Part shown: positions 19,988 to 29,645 of the stretch, piece by piece | Position numbering within the stretch: position 1 is the first letter of the stretch | How the letters are laid out: each line of letters opens with the position of its first letter | Source: Hyphomicrobiaceae bacterium | GTDB taxonomy: Bacteria; Pseudomonadota; Alphaproteobacteria; Rhizobiales; Hyphomicrobiaceae | Direction of reading: 5' to 3' | Assembly: GCA_022844275.1 (NCBI GenBank) | Contig: JALHMB010000002.1 | Coordinates: forward strand, 744,001 to 808,000 | DNA length: 64,000 bases | Program-made: the position numbers and the translations under genes | The notes under the pieces: generated by a model | What the model was told of the DNA's origin: nothing | Database searches by the model: none | What the model saw: the letters and a program-made list of their open reading frames with translations, nothing else

Positions 19988-21514
19988 ATGACCACGCAGA
20001 CCGCATCGTCTGGACTCGGTAGCGTCACAGCCCGCCAATGGCTCATCCTGCTGATGGTGCAGCTCTGCACGCTGCTCTTCGGCATGACGATCACGATGGC
20101 CAATGTGGTCCTGCCGCAGATCAAGGGATCGATGTCGGCGACCCAGGACCAGATCGCCTGGGTGATCACCTTCAACCTCATCGCCACCGCCATCGGAACG
20201 CCGCTGGTCGGCTGGCTGGCGAGCCGGCTCGGCTGGCGCATGGTCATGTTCGGCTCGACGCTGGGCTTCACGATCTCGTCGCTTCTTTGCGCATTCGCGA
20301 CCAGCCTCGAGACCCTCGTCCTCTTTCGGATCGGCCAGGGTCTGTTCGGCGCACCGATCATGCCTATGGGGCAGGCGATCATCCTCGCGACATTTCCCCG
20401 CCACCAGCACGCCCTCATGATGATGATCTGGGGTATCGGCGGGGTCATCGGCCCGGTATCGGGCCCGCTCGTCGGCAGCTTCATCAGCGAGCACTACGGC
20501 TGGCGCGCGGCCTTTCTCATGATCGTGCCGCCCGGCATTATCGCCGGTACATGCGCGTGGTTCGCACTCTCCGAACACACCTCACGCGAGAATCGGCACT
20601 TCGACTGGACGGGCTTCATTGCGCTCTCCGTCGCCATCGCGGCCGCGCAGCTCATCATGGACCGCGGCAATCGGCTCGACTGGTTCGAGTCGACCGAGAT
20701 CTGGATCGAGCTGCTGATCGCGATCGGCGCGTTCTGGGTTTTTCTCATTCACACCTTCAGCGCCAAGAAGCCATTCCTCGATCCAACCCTGCTGCTCGAC
20801 CGCAACTTCGCGCTGGGCCTGATCGTGGCCTTCGTCATGGGTGCGCTGAGCTTCACCGCGATTGCGCTGTTCCCTGGCCTCCTGCACGATCTGCGCGGCT
20901 ATCCCGACAGTTCCATCGGCCTGCTGCTTGCCGCGCGCGGACTCGGCAACTGGGCCTCGTTCCTCATTATCGTGCCCATGACCCGGCTCTATCCGCGCAC
21001 GACGCTCGCGCTCGGCCTCGCCTGTCAGGCTCTTGCCGGCTGGGGCATGGCCAATCTCGACATCAACCTCACGAACTTCGACGTCGCGTGGACGAACGCA
21101 CTCCAGGGCTTCGGCTTCGGCCTGGCTTTTACGCCCATGTCCGTGCTCGCCTTCGCAACGCTCGACAAGGGCCGCATCACGGACGGCATGTCCGTCTTCC
21201 ATCTCGTGCGCAACTTCGGATCGAGCCTCTTCATCTCGCTCTCGATCGTCCTGCTCGTGCGTTCGACCGCGGCGAGCTATTCGACCTTCACCGAGCACAT
21301 CTCGCCTTTCAACAAGGTGCTCGGCTATCCAGGTGTCGTGGGGCTCTGGAATCTCGACAGCCAGGGCGGACTTCTCGCGCTCGCCAACGAGTTGCAGCGG
21401 CAGGCCGCCATGATCGGTTATATCAATGCATTCTATCTGTTCGCGATCACCGCAGCGCTCTCGGTGCCGGTCGCATTCCTCATGCGCGATGTGCCGCGTG
21501 ATCGGACGGATTGA
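19988..21514 (+). CDS. MFS transporter, DHA2 (EmrB-like, 14-TM) drug:proton antiporter
   Basis: A 508-residue integral membrane protein with about 14 hydrophobic segments. DHA2 signatures are visible: WVITFNLIATAIGTPLVGWLA, the A-loop-like GWLASRLGWR, and motif C GIGGVIGPVSGPLVGS. Likely a proton-coupled multidrug exporter. No membrane fusion partner gene is adjacent. The start was taken at MTTQTASSG. Confidence 0.92.
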   Translation: MTTQTASSGLGSVTARQWLILLMVQLCTLLFGMTITMANVVLPQIKGSMSATQDQIAWVITFNLIATAIGTPLVGWLASRLGWRMVMFGSTLGFTISSLLCAFATSLETLVLFRIGQGLFGAPIMPMGQAIILATFPRHQHALMMMIWGIGGVIGPVSGPLVGSFISEHYGWRAAFLMIVPPGIIAGTCAWFALSEHTSRENRHFDWTGFIALSVAIAAAQLIMDRGNRLDWFESTEIWIELLIAIGAFWVFLIHTFSAKKPFLDPTLLLDRNFALGLIVAFVMGALSFTAIALFPGLLHDLRGYPDSSIGLLLAARGLGNWASFLIIVPMTRLYPRTTLALGLACQALAGWGMANLDINLTNFDVAWTNALQGFGFGLAFTPMSVLAFATLDKGRITDGMSVFHLVRNFGSSLFISLSIVLLVRSTAASYSTFTEHISPFNKVLGYPGVVGLWNLDSQGGLLALANELQRQAAMIGYINAFYLFAITAALSVPVAFLMRDVPRDRTD

Positions 21515-21568
21515 ACCCGCATCCCGTTCTCCGTCGGGGATGTTCGGGCAGCGAGAGGCAATTGAGTA

Positions 21569-21582
21569 TTGATTCGCATCAA
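21569..21582. promoter_or_regulatory. FNR/FixK-type box
   Basis: TTGAT-TCGC-ATCAA, a perfect match to the TTGAT-N4-ATCAA consensus bound by FNR, FixK and related regulators. It lies 150 bases upstream of the cytochrome c gene and after the MFS gene, so it most likely activates the cytochrome under low oxygen. Confidence 0.7.
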
Positions 21583-21732
21583 GCCGGATCAGTTGCGAAG
21601 GACTACTTTACGCCATTGCGCAAAATGTGAGCGCTCAAGGTCCAAAGGTCCTGTCGAAGCCTAAAGGCAGCACCCTGCTCACGGTTAATTTGCGCGCAAA
21701 ACTCATTGCGGAACTCGGCTCAGGAGGACCCT

Positions 21733-22071
21733 ATGAAGCGGCATGTAAAGGCTGGCCTCGCAGGCATCACACTCCTCGCCGCATGCGCAGCGCACGTGCC
21801 CGCTCTCGCAGACAATGCACAACGTGCTCTCGGCGAGGAACTCGCAGCCCGCCAATGTGCCGGCTGCCATGGCATCCACACGGCAAAAGGCGTGACGTTT
21901 CAGGGCGTCTACGTGCCGAGCTTCAGCGAAGTCGCCAATCGACCAAACCAGACACCGGAGCGCCTGCAGGCACTCATCACGATGCCGGCGCATCCGATGA
22001 CGACCCCCGCGCTCGGTGATCGGGAGCTGCGCCAGCTTGCCGAGTACATATTTTCGCTCAGGGCCCCCTAA
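21733..22071 (+). CDS. Small periplasmic c-type cytochrome
   Basis: A 112-residue protein with a signal peptide (about residues 1-26, ending PALAD), one haem-binding CAGCH (Cys42, Cys45, His46) and a likely distal methionine in TMPAHPMTTPAL. Electron carrier of the class I cytochrome c type; partner unknown. AGGAGG at 21722-21727 sets the start. An FNR/FixK box upstream suggests induction under oxygen limitation. Confidence 0.92.
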   Translation: MKRHVKAGLAGITLLAACAAHVPALADNAQRALGEELAARQCAGCHGIHTAKGVTFQGVYVPSFSEVANRPNQTPERLQALITMPAHPMTTPALGDRELRQLAEYIFSLRAP

Positions 22072-22197
22072 GCGGGCGCACGGACCTTAGACACCAGCGC
22101 CAAAGGATCTGCAGACCAGCACGGCTGCCACACCGTGACCCCGGCCCCCATATAGTGGTATACGCACGCACGATTCAGTACCTGGAGGCCGAATTCC

Positions 22198-23829
22198 GTG
22201 AACGACGAAAGCCCGACCGCGGTCGCGGCACAGCCCGAGCCCCGCGCCCGCCCCGGTGGCGAGATCGCGCGCGAGGTTGCTCGCCGACGCACGTTCGCGA
22301 TCATCTCGCATCCTGACGCGGGCAAGACGACCCTGACCGAGAAGCTGCTGCTGTTCGGCGGTGCGATTCAGCTCGCCGGCCAGGTCCGCGCGAAAGGCGA
22401 TCGGCGCCGTACGCGCTCGGACTGGATGGCCATCGAGCGCGCACGCGGCATCTCCGTCGTGACCTCGGTCATGACCTTCGAGTATCGCGACACGGTCTTC
22501 AACCTGCTCGACACGCCGGGCCACGAGGACTTCTCGGATCACACCTACCGCACGCTGACGGCGGTCGATGCCGCGATCATGGTGATCGACGCTGCGCGCG
22601 GCATCGAGGCGCGTACGCGCAAGCTCTTCGAGATCTGCCGCCTGCGCGATATTCCGATCATCACATTCATTAACAAGATGGACCGCGAGAGCCAGGAACC
22701 GCTGGAACTCCTCGACGAGATCGAGAAGACGCTGGCACTCGACACTGCGCCCATGGTTTGGCCGATCGGTCGCGGCCGCGATTTCCGCGGCACGTACGAT
22801 CTTCAGAGCCGCCACATCACGCGCCTCGACGAGGATGTGGAAGGTATCGAGGCCTCGGGTCCCGATGATCCCGTCATCGACACGCTGCTGTCGGAAGACG
22901 ATGCGCAGCGCTGGCGCGACGAGATGGAGCTCGTCACGAGTGCTGCCGGCCAGTTCGATCTCGAAGCCTTCCGCCACGGCACCTTGACGCCCGTATACTT
23001 CGGCAGCGCGCTCAAGAATTTCGGCGTGCGCAATCTGCTCGATGCGCTCGTCGCGCATGCGCCGCCGCCGCGCGCGCAAAAGGCGGCAACGCGGTTGGTC
23101 GAGGCGACCGAGCCGACCATGTCCGGTGTCGTCTTCAAGATCCAGGCGAACATGGATCCCAACCATCGCGACCGCATTGCCTTCATGCGTGTGTGTTCGG
23201 GCAAGCTCACGCGCAACATGCGCGTCAAGATCGTGCGCACGGGCAAGACCATGGCGCTCTCCTCGCCGCAGTTCTTTTTCGCGCAGGACCGCTCCATCGC
23301 GGAGGAAGCCTTTGCCGGAGACGTCGTCGGCATTCCGAACCGTGGCACGCTCCGCATTGGCGACGCATTGACAGAGGGCGAGGATCTGAAATTCCTGGGC
23401 ATCCCGAGCTTCGCGCCGGAAATCCTGCGCCGCATACGGCTCGAGGACGCCATTCGCGCCAAGAAGCTGCGCGAGGCTTTGCAGGAGATGGCCGAAGAAG
23501 GCGCCGTCCAGCTCTTCTCGCCGATCGATGGCTCGCCGCCGGTCGTGGGCGTCATCGGTGCGCTGCAGCTCGATGTGCTCTCCGATCGGCTGCACAACGA
23601 GTACGGTCTGCCCGTGGGCTTCGATCCGGCGCCGTGCGACACCGTGCGCTGGATCTCGGCGGAGAACCGTGCCGATCTCGACAAGTTCATCGAGCGCAAC
23701 CGGTTGCAGATCGCCCGCGATCTCGATGGTGATCCGGTCTTCATGGCGCAATCGTCGTTCACGCTGAACTGGATCGAGGAGCGCTCGCCCGAAGTGAAGT
23801 TCACGGACCTCAAGATCAGCAGCGTCTAA
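22198..23829 (+). CDS. prfC: Peptide chain release factor 3
   Basis: Translational GTPase that removes RF1/RF2 from post-termination ribosomes. 543 residues with G1 SHPDAGKTTLTEK, G3 DTPGHEDFSDHTYR, G4 NKMDRE, and the RF3-specific GVVFKIQANMDPNHRDRIAF. The start codon is GTG at 22198 with CTGGAGG upstream. Convergent with the MFS gene, with four bases of overlap at the 3' ends. Confidence 0.95.
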   Translation: MNDESPTAVAAQPEPRARPGGEIAREVARRRTFAIISHPDAGKTTLTEKLLLFGGAIQLAGQVRAKGDRRRTRSDWMAIERARGISVVTSVMTFEYRDTVFNLLDTPGHEDFSDHTYRTLTAVDAAIMVIDAARGIEARTRKLFEICRLRDIPIITFINKMDRESQEPLELLDEIEKTLALDTAPMVWPIGRGRDFRGTYDLQSRHITRLDEDVEGIEASGPDDPVIDTLLSEDDAQRWRDEMELVTSAAGQFDLEAFRHGTLTPVYFGSALKNFGVRNLLDALVAHAPPPRAQKAATRLVEATEPTMSGVVFKIQANMDPNHRDRIAFMRVCSGKLTRNMRVKIVRTGKTMALSSPQFFFAQDRSIAEEAFAGDVVGIPNRGTLRIGDALTEGEDLKFLGIPSFAPEILRRIRLEDAIRAKKLREALQEMAEEGAVQLFSPIDGSPPVVGVIGALQLDVLSDRLHNEYGLPVGFDPAPCDTVRWISAENRADLDKFIERNRLQIARDLDGDPVFMAQSSFTLNWIEERSPEVKFTDLKISSV

Positions 23830-25034
23830 CGACGAACTACAGCCCAAGGGGCGACGAGTATCCCGCCGATGATCATGGCGACGCCGCCTATGGCGAAGAT
23901 CAGCACGTGGCTCTGCGTCATCTCGTAGAGCTGCGGCAATACTGCTCCCGCGACCACGGCGCCGGCCGCGCTGGCCAGGATCATCGCGCGCATGAGCCGT
24001 GGCATGTGCTCGGCATCTGCGAGATCGCGCACGCGCGCTGCCATGAGCGCCGAGAGACCGGGCTGCGCACCGAACAGCACGGAGGACAGGAACAGGACGC
24101 TGCCGGTACTGCTCAGAATCGGTGCGCCAATCCCGAGCCCGAGCGTGATGAACGAGAGCGGAAGCGCTACGGCCGTCCCGAGCAGCAGTCCGAGCGCCGC
24201 CATGGACCACGGTCCGGCGACGGACGCGACACCGACCACACTCCAATGAAAACCACCCTCGGCGATGCCTAAACCAAGACCGCGCGCGAGATAGTCGACC
24301 CAGTAGAGTGTGTGCGGGACGATCGCGATCGAGAAGAAGAAATGACCCGCGAGAAGCAGCCACAGTGGCAAGGTCCACGGGCTCGCGACCGTCGAGACAG
24401 GGCGCGCGTGTGTCGGCGTCGCTGGCTCCGGCGCGGCCCGCCAGCCCCAGATGGCAAGGCACATGGCCGCAAATCCGCAGGCGGCGAGACCTAGCCACGC
24501 CGTCTCTAGTCCATACGCGAGGAGGCGCGGCACGAGAATGCCCGTCATGAATATCGCGAGACCGACGCCCGCAAAGACGAACCCACCAGCCACCGGACGG
24601 CGCGTAGCAGGTGCCGTTGCTGCGATGAGTGCAAGGCTCATCACCATGATGATGCCCGCCGTGATGCCGACAAGTCCGCGCCAGAATGCGAGCCAGGCAA
24701 ATCCGAAGGGTACGGCCGACGCGGCGAGCGCAAGCACAGAAAGTACGACGGCCAGCGTCAGCACGCGCGCGGCACCCCAGCGCGCGCTCAGCGACACGGA
24801 AAGAATGGCGCCGAGCGCGAAGCCTGCGAAATTGAACCCGCCGACGCGTCCGGCTTCGAGCGCCGTCAGCTCGCCTGAGGAGATCAGCGCCGGCACCATG
24901 GCCGTATAGGAGAAACGTCCGAGACCAATGCCGACGAACATGCCGCCGCCGCCACCGAGGGCGACCCGGCGCCAAGCCGGCCAGCCGGCGGCCCCACCTG
25001 CCTGCGGCGGAGCGTCCGCCGCGGGATCGCTCAT
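23826..25034 (-). CDS. MFS transporter, YbfB/YjiJ family
   Basis: A 402-residue, 12-segment transporter; GIGLGRFSYTAMVPALI at the N terminus and the following AGRVGGFNFAGFALG are typical of the YbfB/YjiJ (MFS_4) family. Substrate unknown. The ATG at 25034 overlaps the stop of the secreted-protein gene (ATGA), so both are in one transcription unit. Confidence 0.88.
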   Translation of the reverse strand: MSDPAADAPPQAGGAAGWPAWRRVALGGGGGMFVGIGLGRFSYTAMVPALISSGELTALEAGRVGGFNFAGFALGAILSVSLSARWGAARVLTLAVVLSVLALAASAVPFGFAWLAFWRGLVGITAGIIMVMSLALIAATAPATRRPVAGGFVFAGVGLAIFMTGILVPRLLAYGLETAWLGLAACGFAAMCLAIWGWRAAPEPATPTHARPVSTVASPWTLPLWLLLAGHFFFSIAIVPHTLYWVDYLARGLGLGIAEGGFHWSVVGVASVAGPWSMAALGLLLGTAVALPLSFITLGLGIGAPILSSTGSVLFLSSVLFGAQPGLSALMAARVRDLADAEHMPRLMRAMILASAAGAVVAGAVLPQLYEMTQSHVLIFAIGGVAMIIGGILVAPWAVVRR

Positions 25035-25492
25035 CTCGCGAGCTCCCGCTCCACTTTGTCGATGAGGTACGCCCATTTCTGGCGCTGGGCATCGACAAGC
25101 GCTTCCATGCGGTCCCGCAAACGAGCGAGCGCTGCGCAATCTGGCTTCGGCGCGGCCGAGCCCTCCGCACCCATGCGCTCGATATCGGCGAGCAGCGCGC
25201 TCGACTGCTTGTCGAAGGCCTCAGTCCGCTCGTCCTGAACGATCGGAGCGCCCAACTTGAGGAACTGATCGTGCGACCAGCCACGCTTATCCTTGAGGTC
25301 ACGCAGCCGGGATTGGAAGTGCGGCCGATTCTTACTGGTGAGATCCCGCAGCGCAGCCGCGGATTGCCCGACGACCGATTCGAAGGCCTCGCGCGTGCAG
25401 CCCGGCTCCTGGCCGGCTGCGGGCACAGCAAGTGACAGAGCGAGCGCCATAAGCAGCGCCGCTCGCGTCGCAACTCCCCCCACCGGGGTCAC
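25031..25492 (-). CDS. Secreted helical protein of unknown function
   Basis: A small exported protein. The signal peptide is clear (ATRAALLMALALSLAVPAAGQ) but the start is not: GTG at 25492, TTG at 25516 and ATG at 25450 are all possible, and none has a strong ribosome-binding site. The mature part is charged and helical, with two cysteines (EPGC and KPDC) that may form one disulfide. Overlaps and probably precedes the YbfB-type transporter gene in an operon. Confidence 0.7.
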   Translation of the reverse strand: MTPVGGVATRAALLMALALSLAVPAAGQEPGCTREAFESVVGQSAAALRDLTSKNRPHFQSRLRDLKDKRGWSHDQFLKLGAPIVQDERTEAFDKQSSALLADIERMGAEGSAAPKPDCAALARLRDRMEALVDAQRQKWAYLIDKVERELAR

Positions 25493-25588
25493 ATCTATTC
25501 CGTATCCGAGCCGCAACCGAGATTCCCCAACCCCTCTTCGATCGGCACACCCGATCGCAAACGCGCGAATGTAGCCGTGTTCCCCCGA

Positions 25589-27211
25589 TCACGAAATACC
25601 GGCTGTGCGCCCCGTGAACAGTCGTCGGCCAAAAACGACGATCACGCCGCATAGAAGCAACAGGGCGAACGACAAATCACCAAGGCGGCTGTAGATGGTC
25701 GGCGCCATGGGGGGCGGCAGTCGCGCATCGATCACGCCGACAACATCCAGATCGAGGCGGTGGAGCACCCGCCCGCGCGCGTCTATGACAGCGGAGATTC
25801 CGTTATTCGCGACCCTGAGCAATGGCAGCCCCTCCTCCACGGCGCGCACGCGGGCCTGATGAAGATGCTGGCGGGGGCCTGTCGTATTCCCGAACCAGCC
25901 ATCGTTTGTGACATTCAGCAAGAAGGCCGGGCGCTCGCTCCCCTGGATAATGGCGCGCGGGAAGATCGCCTCATAGCAGATGAGTGGAGCGAAGGTGGGC
26001 GCGCGAGGCAGACTCATCAATGGGCGTGGTGTCGGCCCCGGTGTGAAACCACCGCGGCGACGGGTCAGGGGCTCGAGGCCGATCGCATCGAGCCAATCAT
26101 TGAGCGGCAGATACTCACCGAAGGGAACGAGGTGGATCTTGTCATAAATGGCGACGGCCTGCCCCCCAGGACCAAAGGCGATGAGGCTGTTGTAAATGCG
26201 GCGCTGCAAACCCGGCCGGCTCGGGTCCGGCGGATCAGCACGCAGGGCGCCAGAGATGAGATGCGCGCCCGCGGGCAGCACTTTCGCGATGAGATCGAGA
26301 GCCTGCGGCGCATCGAGCGGCAGGAAGGGCATGGCCGCCTCGGGCCAGATGATGAGATCGACACCGGCGGCGGCGTCCTCGACGCCCGCAGCATTGCGAG
26401 TCGTCAGGGAGAGATGCAGGTCGAAAATACGGCGCTGATGCTCGGCCAGCCACTTCTCGCGCTGGAGCACGCTCGGCTGCACGAGACGCACGCGTGCACC
26501 CTCCGGGGCCGTCGGCCCCGCCAGCTGCCAGTGGCCATAGACCATGAGAACGGCGATCGCCCCGAGCGGGAGGCCAACACCGCGCGCCGCCGCGCCATCC
26601 GCCCATGCCACCAGCGGCGCCGCCAGCACCAGTACGGCGACGACAGTGAGCCCATAAATGCCGATCAACCCCGCTGCCTGCATGAGACTTTCCGGATACG
26701 TCAGCGCATAGCCCAGCACGTTCCAGGGAAATCCCGTGAGCACATGACCGCGCAGCCACTCCGCGGCGCCTAACGCGAGCGCCAGCGCTAGCACGCGTGT
26801 CGTTCCCGGCCGCCAGGCCAGTGAAACCAAAGCGGCAGCGCCGGCCCAGAACAGCGCGAGCCCCGCCGGCATGAGCGTCACTGCAAATGGAATGAGCAGC
26901 GCGAACTTGTCTGCTTCGACGAGAAAGGCCTCGCCGATCCAGAAGAGCCCGGCAAAGAAATAGCCAAAGCCGAAGCCCCAGCCGACAACTGCTGAGCGCA
27001 TTGCCGGCCCACGGCGCCACGAGCCGCTCGATGCCTGCGCGACTGCCCCGTCGATCTGCCATACGAGCACGGCCAGCGTGGCCATGAGCACTGGCCAGAA
27101 ATGAAAAGGCGCCATGGCGAGGACGGAGACGGCGCCAGCCGTCACGGCTAGTGCCATATGCTGCCACCCGGCGCGCGCCCGCACCCAGCCGGCCAAATGC
27201 TCGATCATCAT
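25589..27211 (-). CDS. lnt: Apolipoprotein N-acyltransferase
   Basis: Inner-membrane enzyme adding the third acyl chain to lipoproteins. 540 residues: N-terminal transmembrane helices, then a nitrilase-like domain whose catalytic Glu-Lys-Cys triad is visible in IIWPEAAMP (near residue 290), YDKIHLVPFGEYLPL (near 360) and LICYEAIFP (near 412). A last transmembrane helix (FALLLLCGVIVVFG) closes the protein, as usual. Monocistronic here. Confidence 0.95.
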   Translation of the reverse strand: MMIEHLAGWVRARAGWQHMALAVTAGAVSVLAMAPFHFWPVLMATLAVLVWQIDGAVAQASSGSWRRGPAMRSAVVGWGFGFGYFFAGLFWIGEAFLVEADKFALLIPFAVTLMPAGLALFWAGAAALVSLAWRPGTTRVLALALALGAAEWLRGHVLTGFPWNVLGYALTYPESLMQAAGLIGIYGLTVVAVLVLAAPLVAWADGAAARGVGLPLGAIAVLMVYGHWQLAGPTAPEGARVRLVQPSVLQREKWLAEHQRRIFDLHLSLTTRNAAGVEDAAAGVDLIIWPEAAMPFLPLDAPQALDLIAKVLPAGAHLISGALRADPPDPSRPGLQRRIYNSLIAFGPGGQAVAIYDKIHLVPFGEYLPLNDWLDAIGLEPLTRRRGGFTPGPTPRPLMSLPRAPTFAPLICYEAIFPRAIIQGSERPAFLLNVTNDGWFGNTTGPRQHLHQARVRAVEEGLPLLRVANNGISAVIDARGRVLHRLDLDVVGVIDARLPPPMAPTIYSRLGDLSFALLLLCGVIVVFGRRLFTGRTAGIS

Positions 27212-27414
27212 TGAATGCAGCGCCTAATCGCGGCTCTCCCCTTCCGGCTCCCCGCACGCGCCGGCCGCAAGGCGCGTCCGTTTCGCACCCCGTTGATCCT
27301 TGTTATACACACCCGAAGCTTCTCGTCATTCATAAGGGAAGCAAGTTCAAGGAGATGCGTCCGCTGTAAGGTCGCGAATGCAGCTAGATCAACTGAGCAC
27401 GGGTCAAAATTTCC

Positions 27415-28380
27415 ATGGCATCTGAAGGCCCTGCCAGCGGCGTGCTGCACCTCGACCGCGAGGCCGTGGACGAAGCCTGCGCATACCTGGATGAGTTGAG
27501 GGAGGCCATCCGCGAAGCTTTCTCGAGCCTCGCCGCAGGCGAAGCCGACGCCCTCCCCAAAGCCGCGCTGAACCTTGCACTCGGCCACTTCTTCCAGGCC
27601 ATGGTGGCCGCCGATCGACGCAGCGACCTCGCCGCCGTGAAATGGGTGGGCGTCGTGCCACACGATGGCACGAACGCGATCCACACGAGCATGATGCTGA
27701 GCCGCCGCTCGACCGGCGAGCTGCTCGCCACGATGGATGCCGCGCCCATCACTGCCGCCCGCACCGCCGCCATGTCCGCCATCGCAGCACAGCGCCTGGC
27801 TCGCCCGGACAGCCGATTCATCGCCTTCATCGGTTGCGGCACGCAGGCCAGAAGCCATCTCGCCGCCCTGAGGCGCGTTCTTCCTGAACTCGAACACGTA
27901 TCAGCCTATAGCCGGCGCCTCTCGACGGCTTCGAGCTTTGCCGATGAGGCGCGACAGGCAGGATTCGCAGCCGAGGCGACGGACGATCCTCGCGCCGCCA
28001 TCGCGCGCGCCGATGTCGTCGTCAGTGCCGTACCGATCGGGGCACCAGGACAACCATTTATCGATGCGCGCTGGCTGCAGCCCGGGGTGTTCCTCGCGGC
28101 GGTCGATCTTGCAAATCCCTGGCAGGCCGAAAGCCTCGACGCTTTTGAAGTCGTCGCCACCGACGACGTGCGTCAGAGCGAATACCTGGTGCAGCAAGGT
28201 CGTATGAAGTTCGCCGGCAGTTTCGATGCGGATCTGAGCCTACTCTCCACCGCCGCGCACACGCTGCGAACATCACCGGAACAGCGGGCGCTCTTCGTGT
28301 TTGCTGGCCATGCGCTCGCCGATCTGGCGGCGGCTGGTCTCGTCTATCGCCACGCAACGCGCGCGAAGCCTGCGGGCTGA
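27415..28380 (+). CDS. Ornithine cyclodeaminase/mu-crystallin family protein
   Basis: NAD(P)-binding family of 321 residues. The Rossmann part shows FIGCGTQARSHLAAL, and DVVVSAVPIGAPGQPFIDARWL covers the middle of the fold. Substrates in the family include ornithine, alanine, and imino acids, so the reaction is not fixed by sequence. The upstream 200 bases to lnt contain nothing I recognise. Confidence 0.88.
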   Translation: MASEGPASGVLHLDREAVDEACAYLDELREAIREAFSSLAAGEADALPKAALNLALGHFFQAMVAADRRSDLAAVKWVGVVPHDGTNAIHTSMMLSRRSTGELLATMDAAPITAARTAAMSAIAAQRLARPDSRFIAFIGCGTQARSHLAALRRVLPELEHVSAYSRRLSTASSFADEARQAGFAAEATDDPRAAIARADVVVSAVPIGAPGQPFIDARWLQPGVFLAAVDLANPWQAESLDAFEVVATDDVRQSEYLVQQGRMKFAGSFDADLSLLSTAAHTLRTSPEQRALFVFAGHALADLAAAGLVYRHATRAKPAG

Positions 28381-28495
28381 AACGAGCGCCTCCCAGCCGT
28401 CAATTCGCGGATTGCGCCGGCATGACGGCGCATTGACGCGCGCAAGCGAGCCTTCACGCATCTCATTCCACGGATGCGGGAGCGCGAGCGCGCAA

Positions 28496-28879
28496 ATGAT
28501 CGAACCATTGATTGTCGCGGCCTTCAGCTTCTTCAACACGATCCGTGTCGTTTCATACGTACCGCAAATGGTGCGCATAGCCCGAGACACGAACGGCGCA
28601 ACGGCCGTTTCTTTTCTCACATGGACGCTCTGGGCCTGTGCCAACGGAAGCACCGCCGCCTATGCCGGAGTCATAATTGGAGACCGCGCACTATGCCTCG
28701 TCAGCTCGATCAACACACTCTGTTGCGCGATCGTGATCTGCCAGACGATTTACAAACGGCACCGCTGGCGGGCCGCTCAAGATGGGGCTCGCTCCTGGCA
28801 GCCGATGTCCTCCCAGCTCCAAGCGGGCACAACCGGATACGCCCGCCGGCTTCCCTACACAGGGCCACCGCCAGGATAG
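28496..28879 (+). CDS. PQ-loop (SemiSWEET-like) small membrane protein
   Basis: A 127-residue protein with three hydrophobic segments and a PQ motif (Pro23-Gln24 in SYVPQMVRIARD), followed by TNGATAVSFLTWTLW, the layout of a half-transporter triple-helix bundle that would work as a dimer. The last 35 residues are hydrophilic and unusual for the family. Sugar transport is only one of several possibilities. The ATG at 28496 was chosen because the upstream in-frame extension is not protein-like. Confidence 0.78.
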   Translation: MIEPLIVAAFSFFNTIRVVSYVPQMVRIARDTNGATAVSFLTWTLWACANGSTAAYAGVIIGDRALCLVSSINTLCCAIVICQTIYKRHRWRAAQDGARSWQPMSSQLQAGTTGYARRLPYTGPPPG

Positions 28880-28961
28880 CCAAATGGCTCTCTTCTAAGT
28901 AGGTTGGCGCCGCAATCCGCTGCACGAACGGCGTTCAACTTTCTGGACTTCCAGGACTTCA

Positions 28962-29645
28962 ATGAAACTGGTCATTTTCGACTGCGACGGCACGCTGATC
29001 GACAGTCAGCACGCCATCTACGGCAGCATGTCCCTGGCTTTCGGCTCGATCGGATTGCCGTCGCCGAGCCGTGCCGAGGTGTTGGGCGTAGTCGGCCTGT
29101 CCTTGCCTCAAGCCCTTGCCGTTCTCGCGCCAAGCGAGAGCGAAACCGTGCGCCACCAAATCATCGATGCTTACAGGAATGGTTTTGTCGGCGTCAGATC
29201 GCAGCCGGATCATCAGGAAACTCTATACGACGGCATATCCGCAGCGATCTCGGCTCTTGCTGCGCGCAAGGATACGGTTCTCGGAATTGCTACCGGAAAA
29301 TCCAAGCGTGGCGTCGCCCGCCTGCTCGCGCAAGAAAAATGGGAGGGTCATTTTGTGACCATTCAGACGGCCGACGATCATCCCTCCAAGCCGCATCCCT
29401 CCATGATCCTGCAGGCGATGGCCGAGACGGGAGCCGCTGCGCGCCAGACCGTCATGATCGGCGACACGACGTACGACATGGAGATGGCGCTCAATGCAGG
29501 CGTCGGTGCAATCGGTGTATCGTGGGGTTATCATACGGGTGATCGACTGCGAGGCGCCGGCGCCCACTCGATCATCACGCAGGGCAATGAGTTGCTCGAT
29601 GCCATCGAACAACGCCTCGCCCTGCAGCGCGAGGCCATTCCATGA
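28962..29645 (+). CDS. HAD-superfamily hydrolase (phosphoglycolate phosphatase-like)
   Basis: HAD-IA enzyme of 227 residues: motif I DCDGTLIDS with the nucleophile Asp near residue 8, motif II IATGKS, motif III Lys in DDHPSKPHP, motif IV MIGDTTYDMEMA. Substrate not determined. It overlaps the ATP12 gene by four bases (ATGA), a conserved alphaproteobacterial pairing. Confidence 0.92.
   Translation: MKLVIFDCDGTLIDSQHAIYGSMSLAFGSIGLPSPSRAEVLGVVGLSLPQALAVLAPSESETVRHQIIDAYRNGFVGVRSQPDHQETLYDGISAAISALAARKDTVLGIATGKSKRGVARLLAQEKWEGHFVTIQTADDHPSKPHPSMILQAMAETGAAARQTVMIGDTTYDMEMALNAGVGAIGVSWGYHTGDRLRGAGAHSIITQGNELLDAIEQRLALQREAIP

Noticed and set aside
22087-25473. Minus-strand open frame of over 1100 codons
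   Set aside because: It runs antisense through prfC and out of frame through the MFS gene, both well supported by motifs. No coherent domain is visible in its translation.
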